From Macrostomum hystrix (lineage: Eukaryota > Platyhelminthes > Macrostomidae): DNA of 64,000 nt. The position numbers and the translations under genes were made by a program. The DNA is taken from NCBI GenBank assembly GCA_950097015.1, contig CATNEN010000001.1, forward strand, positions 19,906,501 through 19,970,500. Direction: 5' to 3'. Below, one piece after another: positions 33,146-42,403 of this stretch; within the stretch, counting starts at the first letter, position 1, and each line of letters opens with the position of its first letter. The notes beneath the pieces were generated by a model. It searched no databases and was not told the DNA's origin. It saw only the letters and a list, made by a program, of their open reading frames with translations.

Positions 33146-35861
33146 TCATACTCGCCGGTCCGGGTGATCGCCAAACACATTGCGTATTGGGTGGCATTGT
33201 CCATCGCATTGGTAGTCGGCACTGAGGGAATGACCAATGAAGATGGCAACTACCGGACGCTTGTGCCCATCAGGTGTCGGTTCTAATCGGCGCTGAAAGT
33301 CCATCGAATACGCACTGACCGGAGCATGCCCAGCAAGCACTAACAGTCGATTGAGCCAAGAGACGTGTCGAATAGCCTTGTATTTAGCATTGACTTCAAA
33401 AGTGTCTCCATTGACCAAACGAAGTAGTGTGCACATGACTTCAGATGTGTCATCAAACAGTTGCGGGCGTAGCTCGTCAATAAACATGGCAGTGTGTATA
33501 GTCTCGCAGAGCTTGTCAAACATAAACGTGTTAGACCGCTTCTGCACCTGGATATTCAGCACTTTCGTAGAACCGAGATGGCTTTGCACAGAGTGGGTCT
33601 TCCCAACGCCAGACGGGCCGTATAGATAGACGACACCAGTTGGCAATTGCAACGCGCTGCACACAGCCTTTACAGTTGGGCACACGTTGGTGGCGGCGGC
33701 GATCAACCGGGGAACATGAGCGACGGCGGCATCAAATACTTGAACAGCAGTAGCAGCGGAAGCAGCAACATCAGCAGCAGCAGCAGAGACCTGTTGTGTT
33801 GTTAGGTAGGTTCGCATACAATTAATTAATTAATTGTCCAAAAGTAATAATTATTTGAATTAAAACAACAGCAAAAATTCAATGATCAATACTCGTACGT
33901 GTGCTAAAAAATGTCATGTATTATAATATTTTGCATACCTCCAGCTGAGTAGGCAAGGTCGTCCTCGCATAGTCGGCTGTTGCAGCATCATCAGCAGCGG
34001 CGGCGGCGGCAGCGGCAGTAGGGCGACAGTTTTGGCAACCAGCTAGCACCTCTGTTGCTATTACGCGTTTCATCTGAGTCACCTTAAAGTAATCGCTGAG
34101 CTCTTGTCTGACACGAAAGTGTTCGAACATGAAGCCACTATCTAGCAAAGGCTCAGTAGATGACGTCTCATGAGCAGCAACCCAGCAAAAGGCCTTGGTC
34201 AGCAAGCTGCACTCTTGAGTAGAAACGCGGAAAAGAGCTGGAAACTCGTCCGTACTGGTAACTAGCTTAATTGCACTTGACGCACTGCGTACACCAGACA
34301 CTGTCATTCTACACATTGTAGGATGCAGGTAGGCCGAAGCTTCCGCAGATTCCATCAAAAGGGCATGCAGTCCGCAGTAAACAGTGTAACCATCTTCTGG
34401 TTGGCGCAGGTTCAGGAACATCAGCAAACCATTGGGATGATTCGGAGCTCCTAAACATTCACGGATTGACATGTTGTATTTCTGCTGACGACGCGCTCGG
34501 ATTTCTTCGCTGGTCAGCATGTCAACCTGAATACATGATGTTGCGCCGATGGCAAACTGTGCACATGGAGCTACCAATTCATCTTCTAGAAACGCCTTGA
34601 ATTTTTCCACATCGCTCGAGATGAATGCAATCTCTATAAGATGTAGCGTCCTTCTAGTCATAAGAACCGACCTGCCCTCTGCTGTTAAAGAGGCGTAGTC
34701 GGTAATTGGAGCTCGAGGACATAGCCGTAGAAGTGGTGATGTCGAACGACACAACGCATATTCATCGGCTATCGGAGCAAATGCCACGCCACCAACTTCT
34801 TGCTGCTGCCGTTCACGCCGTTGTATCTGCTGCCGCAGCGGCTGCCGCCACTGCTGCTGCTGCGGCTGTTGCTGCGGTTGTTGCTCTCGCTGTTGATGCT
34901 GCTGCTGCTGCTGCGATTGCTGCAGTCGTCCCGACTGTTGCGCTTTTGGTTGAGAAGCGTCGACATACGCTGGAGAGAATACAGCGCGAACTGGTTCATC
35001 AGCATCGGATGTTGTCCCATTCTCGATGACAGACATTGCCGGTGTAGAGCGAGGCGCATAATCTGGCGAAGTCGGACAGGCACCAAGTGCGGCACTATTT
35101 TTAGGAATAGTCGACTCGCCATTAACGCGCAATAATTCTGCCACCTCTGTTTTGTACTTATCATCGACTAGCTGCGATGACAAGGCTGAACTATTAGAGG
35201 CCGTCAAAACAGGGGCAGTATTAGACTCTACATTGTCTGTATTGTTCGTCCACTCGTCCACAATCTCCAGCTGTACGTCGTCTGCTAGCAAGTCGTCCGC
35301 TGAGTCATCTTCAGATGATAGCACTTTAGGCGTGGACTCTATGCGATCAGCATGGTCGCCGGCGCCACAAATTGGTTGGGCAACAATAACCAGAGGCTGT
35401 CGCATGGCTACTAGAGATCCAACGCCAGTGTCTTCAGCATCAGACGACGATGAATTGCTAGACGAAGCATCCAAATCGACAACTGTACGCGTCCGCTTGC
35501 GTAGAGTCGATCGGGCATATCGACGCTTCCGAATTGCACTCGATGGGACAGTCTGCTTCGGCTGCTGCTGCTTCGGCTGCTGCTGCTGCTGCTGCTGTTT
35601 CGACTGCTGCTGCTGCTGTATTACTGCAAGGCGGGGAACAGTGAAGGCAGCCGATGCCCGACCAGCCGTTCCTGCCATTGCTGTAAATGATGCCGATGAT
35701 GCTTGCACACTCGGTCTAGATGCTGCGCCAGTAGGACGATCGGTTGACTGCTGAGATCTAAAGTAATCCACGATCATAGTCTGGCGTAGACCATTAGCAT
35801 CCGGTGTAGCAATGCTGGCATCCACACGAGCCTTCTTTCCACGGCCACGAAATGCTGACAT
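33146..35861 (-). CDS. Rep-like superfamily 3 helicase with N-terminal PIP box (two exons)
   Basis: Exons 33939-35861 and 33146-33790 are joined across a 148-bp GTATGC...CAG intron in phase 0, about 855 aa. The start is the ATG at 35861. QTMIVDYF at residues 27-34 fits the PCNA-binding PIP box (Q..I..YF). Gln-rich, disordered sequence fills much of 60-370. A folded, unrecognised region at about 400-620 contains GYTVYCGLHALLM. The C-terminal part has GPSGVGKT (699-706, Walker A), AMFIDEL (D746, E747, Walker B), then FEVNAKYKAIRH, LLVLAGH where SF3 motif C normally ends in Asn (His here, 796), and DFQRRL (R808-R809, arginine-finger position). This order matches Rep helicases of circular ssDNA replicons and parvovirus-like elements. 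Role inferred: replication of the block, with PCNA recruitment. No clear HUH nuclease motif was found. Confidence 0.65.
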
Positions 35862-36224
35862 TTCAAAATTCAAGTCGAGGCGTAGGAATTAACTCGTAAT
35901 TACTCGGTCGGTCAGTCAGTCGGTCACAAAGTAGATGTTAAGCGCGCTCAGTCTTACATAGGTCACTTTTGCGACTGTACTCAACTGTAGTTCTAGGTTT
36001 GACTACAGACAAAACTTTTTTTTCGCGAAAATTCACTCGTGTGTATTGCAATCCCCAATTCGCAAATACTAATAGATAAAATTTCTATGGCTATTTCGCG
36101 AAAAAACCATTACAAGTATATAGACTAGCCATGTTAATTCAATTACTTTCGCAGTATACTTTACTACTTCAGGTGCAATCGGCCCTACTATAAGTAATAT
36201 TGCAGTAGTAAGTAAACATTAATA
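35862..36224. other. 5' flank of the Rep-like gene
   Basis: Contains cgcgaaaa motifs near 36023 and 36097 and no ORF. It probably holds the Rep promoter on the minus strand; no clear TATA box was identified. Confidence 0.4.
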
Positions 36225-36227
36225 ATA

Positions 36228-36364
36228 ATGGGGATCCACACAAAAAGTGTGGATTCCAATATAAAAAAACAGATTCCTAGTAAAAATATTTTTTCATTTC
36301 TAGTATAATGTTGCCCATTTTTTTTTAAATAAAAAAATGCGTTGGGTGAATGGGATTCGAACCC
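36228..36364. repeat. Conserved 3' flank of tRNA-like gene 2
   Basis: About 137 bp (ggggatccacacaaaaagtg to the B-box region), repeated inverted at 37586-37722 with almost no change and as a diverged direct copy at about 36497-36632. The tRNA-like gene and its downstream flank were therefore duplicated together. Confidence 0.85.
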
Positions 36365-36416
36365 GAGCCACTTGTACTAGCGACAATGCATTAGACCTGC
36401 ATGCCAGTTCACTAAC
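36341..36416 (-). tRNA. tRNA-like gene 2 (anticodon position CTA)
   Basis: The best folded of the three. The acceptor pairs GTT.GTGAA with TTCAC..AAC, the D stem is GCAT/ATGC with GG in the loop, the anticodon stem is TTGT/ACAA enclosing CGCTAGT (CTA at 34-36), and the T arm has GGTTCGAATCC. A T7 run follows (pol III terminator). CTA would read UAG. Position 33 is G rather than the usual T, and the T stem is weak. It could be a tRNA-derived transcript instead. Confidence 0.5.
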
Positions 36417-36610
36417 AATTAAAGTGTGTGTTGTCTGGCTATTTATATTGCTTTTCTTTTCTTAACTGGCGTATTCGAGCAAAAGTACGTTAATAATAAT
36501 GGGGATCCACAAATAGTGGGGATTCGAATATAAAAAAATAGATTTCTAGTAAAGATTTATTTTCATTGATAGTAAAATGTTAGCTGTTTTTTTAATAACA
36601 AAAAAGCGTA

Positions 36611-36686
36611 AGGCTGACCGGGATTCGAACCCGAGCCACTGGTATTAGAGAGAAATGCCTTAGACCTGCACGCCAGATCACTAACA
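36611..36686 (-). tRNA. tRNA-like gene 3 (anticodon position CTA)
   Basis: Same boxes as the other two (perfect B-box, A-box-like tggcgtgcagg) and a T6 run after acgc. The T stem is good (TCGGG/CCCGG) and the loop CTCTAAT gives T33 and CTA at 34-36. The anticodon stem and acceptor stem pair poorly. The upstream TATA-like tataaatatagccagataac region is shared with gene 1. Confidence 0.45.
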
Positions 36687-36700
36687 ATCAAATAGTGTGT

Positions 36701-37072
36701 TATCTGGCTATTTATATTTATTTTCTTTCGCATGTTCGAGTTTTAATGACGTTTGTCTGCAAATGGTGAAATCTTGACCACTAATACAATTTTTTTTCTA
36801 ACAGACTGATAATTTTTATTCAGCGAATATAGAGAGTAGTTCAGGAACGTTTTGCAAAAATACTACCCTTACCTTTGTTTTGGAAACATATCAGTATTTT
36901 TGATTATATAAATAAACTTTTCGCGAAAATACCAGCATTTGAGTCTATTCACAGCCAAGTCAGTTTTCGAATCGACATCCATCACATATATGTACGGATA
37001 TGTGATTCAGGCAGCCGATGCTGCTTGCCCACTCGGTCTATACGTATAAACTAGAGTTTACGGACTTAGAGA
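36701..37072. other. Right edge of the palindrome block
   Basis: The last palindrome (cttttcgcgaaaatacc) is near 36917, and cttttggaaacatatcag-type array sequence precedes it. After about 36930 no further CGCG palindrome was found in the window. No ORF. Confidence 0.5.
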
Positions 37073-37102
37073 ATTTTATCATGTCAGTGATAAAATTTTC
37101 GA
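37073..37102. other. Short perfect hairpin
   Basis: aattttatca and tgataaaatt form a perfect 10-bp stem around a short loop at the edge of the block. It could be a terminator or end structure. Confidence 0.5.
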
Positions 37103-37153
37103 CCGTCCCCAGAGCTTAGTTGGTGTGGCTGGTGGAGTAAATGCAGGTATTAT

Positions 37154-37313
37154 ATATATACTCTAAAGAAAGGTGCGCGAGCTGTTTTTTCGCAACTTGA
37201 CTTCGTCGTCGTCGTCGGCATATGGGGGCTAGTATATAGCCGGGCTGGCTAAACCCCGGGCGATTCGATTCTATTTTTAGCCTACGGCGCACCTTTCTTA
37301 AGAGTATATATAT
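37154..37313. mobile_element. MITE copy 1 (about 160 bp)
   Basis: Terminal inverted repeats: tatatactctaaagaaaggt at the left and cacctttcttaagagtatat at the right. The interior holds a (cgt)n run and gctaaaccccggg. The family is shared with 37374-37541. Target duplication is probably TA-rich, but AT-rich flanks hide it. Confidence 0.75.
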
Positions 37314-37373
37314 ACAAGCTGACTCGTGTGTATTTAAATGGCAGCCTATTGAAGTCTATGGGGCACGCAAGCC

Positions 37374-37541
37374 AGTATATACTCTTAAGAAAGGTGCGCC
37401 TTAGGCTAAAAATAGAAACACCATGCATTTTCGGTCATCTATTATAGTAACTAGTCGTCATCAAGCCCGATCTAGATATAATCTCCGTCATATTGCCTCC
37501 AGCGAAAATATACAGCGCGCACCTTTCTTTAGAGTATATAC
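37374..37541. mobile_element. MITE copy 2 (about 168 bp)
   Basis: The ends agtatatactcttaagaaag and ctttctttagagtatatact are inverted repeats of about 26 bp including ggtgcgc. The interior differs from copy 1 except near the ends (ctaaaaatagaa matches the copy 1 right end inverted). Confidence 0.75.
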
Positions 37542-37572
37542 TAACTGGCTCCCTCTATCCCGCCCCAATCTC

Positions 37573-37722
37573 ACCACACTATTTAAGCCTTCGAATCCCA
37601 TTCACCCAACGCATTTTTTTATTTAAAAAAAATGGGCAACATTATACTAGAAATGAAAAAATATTTTTACTAGGAATCTGTTTTTTTATATTGGAATCCA
37701 CACTTTTTGTGTGGATCCCCAT
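37573..37722 (+). repeat. Truncated inverted copy of tRNA-like gene 2 and its flank
   Basis: Starts within the T loop (ttcgaatcccattcaccc) and continues through the T-run and the 137-bp flank of 36228-36364 in opposite orientation. It lacks the A box and the anticodon, so it is not called as a tRNA. Confidence 0.8.
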
Positions 37723-38778
37723 TATATGCAAGAAACCTCGTAATAACCCCTTAATAACCGGCCGAGTAGAAGCAATAACTCACCTTTCTTCAACATGCTG
37801 CGGCTGGGCAGTGGCTTGGGCCTCCAGGATGGGCGTAATTGGCCGGCTAGTCATTAACATATTGACTGCGTAACGATTCAATGTAGGTCGACAGCGAATA
37901 AAAGCCAAAATGGCACTCAGAGCAATTAGTTGTGGAAGATAGCGGCTTGAGTTATTGGGGCATCAAGTGTTTGTTTTTATAGCACCTAAGTTTAGGGGTA
38001 AAGTGGCGGGAGCGCCAGCCAATAGGAAGACAGTTGGGAGTGTGGGAAATTCCAGTATAGGGGGACCCTAGTGACAGTTTAGTTGTTGGGGCCCTGACCT
38101 TTTCGGTGAGGAGACACCTCGGCCGGCAACAGCATCACAAGCGGCCTGAGCAGCGGTTTCCCCAGCTGCGACCAGCTGCAGCGCCGATTGGACCGCGCGC
38201 AACGGCTAGGCAACCGGCCCGGCGAGCATTTTCGGGCACGGCCAGCCGGAAACACCTGGAGCGCGCGGCAAATCAGAGGCTACCAATGCCCGGCAACGGT
38301 ATCGGTGAGGACGCGAACGGGCCAACCAACCTGGAACCACCTGGTGAGAGCACGGCCGGACCCCTCGGACTCAAGGAAGAACGGCCGGGGCCCCCAGGAT
38401 TGCGCAACCGCGACCAAGCCGGGCAGGGAAAGATGGACACAGCTGCGACCACCTGGAGAAGAAGGGGAGCCGGGACTGAGCACACCCCTGGGCATCGAGA
38501 ACAATTTCGCCGCGACTGGAATGCGCACCCACCCCCCATAGGACGCTATACCGTAATCACTAGGGGCGCCGACCATTCTATACTCTCGCACTAATCTATT
38601 TATAGTATCCGTACGTATGTACGCATTAGGATCTCTTCTCTAGCGGAATTCTTCTTAGGGTTCTGTACAGTATGTTGTAGTCAATTTTTATTTTTTTATC
38701 CCCTTGATTCTCGAGACACCCCGCTACTACTGTCAGTAGGCACGTAAGTGTCTTACGTGAAAGTGAGCGAAGGTGGAG
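37723..38778. other. GC-rich non-coding stretch before LTR-like repeat 2
   Basis: 38100-38600 is GC-rich and open in several overlapping frames on both strands; none shows a protein-like pattern, so no gene is called. The last 20 bp before 38779 are purine-rich (gaaagtgagcgaaggtggag), as a polypurine tract beside a 3' LTR would be. Confidence 0.4.
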
Positions 38779-41040
38779 TGATGTGGAGTGTGCTGCGGGA
38801 ATCGAGTGGGAGTGTGAGCCAGCATAATTTTTCAAATTTTTAAGTACCTAATAATTGCGACCCTCATAGCAGCTGGCCGCAAACACGATCATTAATCTTA
38901 GGGCCGGGTTTGGGGCGGCGGTGAATTAAGTAGCCGTCGAATCCCCTCTCCCTGGATCTGTCTAGACCCCTGTAGGAATGACTGATCGCGGCCGCAGCTT
39001 TATTGTATGAATAGTTTAGGTCATAATTCCCCTCCAAACCGCGATCAGATATTGGGAATCACTCGGGCATTATGAGTGATCATTAATTCTTCATGTCCCC
39101 ACTTCTTTACAGTATTCGAGCCCAGCTCGACTTTATGACCTCCCTCCTTTAGATACATGTAAATGTCACTGTAGGCAGGTCGGCGCCTGCGCTTCCCATT
39201 GTCCTGGTGGAGTAACAATCATTGGCCGACTGCCGACGGCTGTTCGAGCAGAACATCTGTCGTTTCCCGCCGTCGGTTCATTGGGTAATCGGGGCGGCCA
39301 TCGCCGCTTCGATTCCCCGTTGACAGGCTGGCGCGAATGTGGGTTGCTTTGATGGATGTCGGGGTTGGCGTGCTGCAGGACTATTTAAGAAAGCGCGCTG
39401 CGCTGCCTCTAGGACAACCTTTCCGGGAGACCTACCTTTCCTCTCCTTTTCCCGGACCTATTTCCTTGCCGGGCCGGACTCCCACCGGACCCAGAGCACT
39501 ATTCCGGACCCACGTAGGGCTTAGACCCTTGAGCCTTGAGCTCCGAGCAGATAGTACAGGCCAATTGCCTGTTTCCATTCCCTAAGCGCAAGCCACCTCT
39601 TTAGGTGAGCTCTAAATTGAGCCTCTGAGCTCCCAGTGTGTTGGCCCCTGCCAACTCGCAGAAGTTTCCTTTCTCTGCCTTACTGTATTGCCCATCCTTT
39701 CTCCCCGAGAACAACGGGACTGCAGCACGCGGCCAAACGAGATTCAGCTAAGTAATCCGCGCAGCGGTTTGTTATTGTTAATCCTAAGGGACAATTTTAC
39801 TTTTAGTTAGGCGGCACTTAGTGGGAGGGAAGTTAGGGAAGTTTCCAGCCTAATAAACCATCTAATCTAAAGCACCTTTAACTTATTGGGCTACTTTTAA
39901 AACCAACTTAACTCTTTTACTATGTCTCTCTTTCGCTTTTATTTTATCGTTAGACAGCCCTCTATCATGAGTGGCTAATCGCCTAGGGGGGCGGGTTCTG
40001 GTGATGCCGAGCCGAAGGCTGCGGCAGGAAGGCAACTGTAAGCGCGCATAAGAGTAATAAGGAGCTAGGGGTTCGCGAGCAAAATGCGGAGTGTAGGACG
40101 TGCATTTCTTCCTAGGAGGTCGGGGGAATCCTTGGCGGGCTTTCCTTCTTCCTCTCCGGCGGGTTCAAGGTGTACGTTCGAACTCCCTTTCCAATGGAGT
40201 TTTCCCCTACTCCCCTTTCGCGACTGCCGCCACGGGAGCGAGAGTGATGATCTAATAATCTTGCGCTTGCGTAACCACTCAGCCAGTGTTCTGTCTAATC
40301 TCTCCTGCCTCTGATTTCCTCATCTCACACAGATTCGGATTTGTCAGTTACCTAATGTGTAGGCTGCAGTCTAATGTAAGGAATGTGCCTGATGTTTCAT
40401 GAGTAGGATTCCGGCTATGGATTTTCATTCGAGTTCTGAGTACCACCTTTCTAGACCCCTGTAGCGCGAATTCAGGAATCCCCTTTTGAGGCGTGTCTCG
40501 ATCCATTCTGGGGCTCTCACCCCAGTCTAAAACGGAAGTTGCAGAATGCCCTATTTTTCGGCTTGTCTAGATCTGCGTGATAAACTAGGAGCTGTGTACT
40601 CTGGGGACCCAAGTTCCCAAATGTCTGCGGTGGCAACGTAGGCGCATTGGGTGGTGGCGCTACCTGAGATCATTTTCCGCTTTGCCAATAGCCTTTCCGC
40701 ATTTCTGTGACAAGAGCCTGGGCCGTTTCGACCACCGCTACCAAGGTTAGGAGTCAGTTACTTACATGCTACTGATGGCAGTAGACTAGTTAGCCCTGCC
40801 CTGTCCGATTCCGGGCAGTCCGACCCTCTTCTTAGACTTTTAGCCGGTTTCGAGCATTGCTTGGGGTAGGCACGGCTGTCACGCCTGTGGCCTATGGGAC
40901 GAGTGGGACTGGCCAGCCTGAGGCCGATAGGACCACTCCCTGCATCCGCTGAACCTCCCTTCATCTCATCTCTCTCTCCGCGAAATCTCGCGTGTAGCTA
41001 AGCGGTCATTAAGTCGACTCTGTCGCCCGCTCTAGGAATC
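38779..41040 (+). mobile_element. LTR-like long direct repeat, copy 2
   Basis: Second copy of the 13624-15870 repeat, same orientation, same TGATGTGGAGTG start. TATA-like box at 39382-39389, aataaa at 39852-39857. Its right end abuts a Helitron helicase ORF that stops abruptly at 41046, so the repeat appears to have inserted into or truncated that gene. It is either the 3' partner of copy 1 or an independent solo LTR. Confidence 0.55.
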
Positions 41041-41045
41041 TAATC

Positions 41046-41545
41046 TCATGAGAGCAGGTCAGCGCTTGTAAAAGGCCCACCCATTTTAGTGGGGGTAATT
41101 GGAATCCGGGGAACGAACACAGACTCTCCTCTGCCAGATCCAGTCATTATCGTGGCCTCAATCACGTGTGGGAAGACCCGCCTGACTATCAGTCTGGTGC
41201 CGTTACACAGCCTTGGCGCATTCAGGTTGCGGAGGAGCATAATTGGTGCCCCAACTTTCAGCTGCAAGTTGTGCGATGGAGTTCCAGGAGGATCTAGAGA
41301 GTTCAGAAACTCAACAGGATACTCCACAGCGGTGTCATCAGTCAACGTTGTATCAATTGACTTGTAAGTGAAAACTGCACCTGGCAACTCCTGAAGCAGT
41401 TGGTAGTTAATTTCGTTGGCGGCATCATTTCTAGGACACAGAATTGCCCTCTCTGACAGCCAGTCAACGCCAGCCTCTGGAGAGAAATATCGACCGGAGA
41501 GCCCTGCGCACTGGGACGCCACCGCACTCACCGCACTCAGTCTCA
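41046..41545 (-). pseudogene. Helitron PIF1-like helicase, C-terminal fragment
   Basis: The minus-strand frame contains conserved blocks of the Helitron helicase C terminus: WLSERAILCPRND, then YPVEFLNSLDPPG, LKVGAPIMLLRNLN, LCNGTRLIVRRV, and FVPRIPITP. The protein then breaks off at a TGA beside LTR-like repeat 2, before the usual final helicase motifs. Upstream sequence is replaced by a Helitron 5'-end-bearing insert. Walker motifs and the Rep domain are absent, so this is a dead relic. Confidence 0.85.
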
Positions 41546-42079
41546 GTGCTGCTTGGGGGCCAGTAGACAGTCTAGGGGTTTGGGCTGTGTACATTCACGG
41601 CTTGAAATACAATGTACAGTCTGGGGCTTCGGCGCCCGGGGAAGGGAGGGGGTGGCTGTAATAAAATTTGGCCCGCAGAGTGCCGGAGGGGAGTTGGGGT
41701 GGCTGTCCTCGGAAAACAAAAAGTGACTCACTTTGAGATGATGCAGCTTTGCTCTGGATTGAGTAGAGATGTTCAAAATTGACAGCATTTTTGGAAAACA
41801 TGTAAAGTGTAAGTGGATCACATTTGGAGAAAATCTGACAAAGTGGGGCGACGATATGTCGAATTGAGTGATTTTTTGACGATTTTTGAGCAGTTTTTTG
41901 CACTTTTGAGCAGGAAGGAAATGATTTTTCGGGAATTTGAGTAGCCTATTGCACTCAGCGTAGGTGGTTTTAGGTATGTGCAAAGTTTGGTGCGATTTGG
42001 TTGAGCGGTTTCGGCGTCTATAAGGACAAAAGGTTGCACACACACACACACACAGAGTTTTCACTTTTATAGATATAGA
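41546..42079 (-). mobile_element. Non-autonomous Helitron-like insert (minus strand)
   Basis: On the minus strand it begins A|TCTATATCTATAAAAGTGA at 42079, a classic Helitron-like 5' end, followed by a CA repeat and then tgagcggtttcggcgtc on the plus strand, also typical of Helitron left ends. The right end is unclear. GGGC-GCCGAA-GCCC near 41625-41645 could be the hairpin and cccctag near 41575 the CTAG end, but the spacing between them (about 60 nt) is longer than usual. Confidence 0.5.
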
Positions 42080-42403
42080 TACGGCGCCCACCTGTCATAC
42101 GACCACGCTGAATTCACCTCCACTGCAGAAGCTGGCTTGTCCCACTTGAAGTGCAAGTTCTTTGTGCATTTTTCCTCTCCAACAACTTTCCTCCATGCAG
42201 AAATTGTAGCTCTTCCTTGATATGTATTTCCCATTGCAGAAAGTCAAAAGAGCCCTCATGTCCTCTCATGTTCCTCAATGGCATAGGGTAAAAATCCAGG
42301 ATACACTTGCATTCCTATGACACCGCTCCACCAGCTGGGCGTTTCGGCTGGGATATGCTCGTAGGGGACATGTTTGCATGCAATTTAAAAAGCGTATACG
42401 ATC
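42080..42403. other. Non-coding gap between Helitron insert and repeat ORF
   Basis: No stable ORF or repeat is recognised. It may be the former interior of a Helitron transcription unit. Confidence 0.35.

Larger units (their letters stand above)
18260..36930. mobile_element. 18.7-kb virus-like or giant transposon-like block
   Basis: All the TTTTCGCGAAAA-type palindromes I found lie between 18262 and 36920. The block holds a zinc-finger tyrosine-recombinase-like gene, a recombinase-less relative, a Rep-like SF3 helicase with a PIP box, two paralogous helical proteins, three other element-type ORFs, three tRNA-like genes and two long hairpins. Gene order is ZF-YR(+), helical(+), ZF(+), Ala-rich(-), helical(+), SR-rich(-), repeat protein(+), Rep helicase(-), tRNA-like(-). 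A recombinase plus a replication initiator is the expected core of an integrating replicon. Boundaries are inferred only from the palindromes; no terminal repeats were proven. It lies between the two LTR-like repeats. Confidence 0.6.

Noticed and set aside
34300-34400. HUH nuclease motif in the Rep-like protein
   Set aside because: GLHALLM has one His only and no matching Tyr motif could be placed.
34706-35754. Plus-strand ORFs of about 107-200 codons
   Set aside because: They are antisense to the Gln-rich part of the Rep-like gene and consist of Leu, Ala or Cys runs from CAG-type repeats.
37573-37600. Fourth tRNA gene
   Set aside because: Only the T loop and 3' part are present; A box and anticodon are missing.
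38106-38594. 162-codon ORF and overlapping antisense ORFs
   Set aside because: GC-rich sequence open in several frames; no domain or consistent pattern, no evidence for one frame over another.
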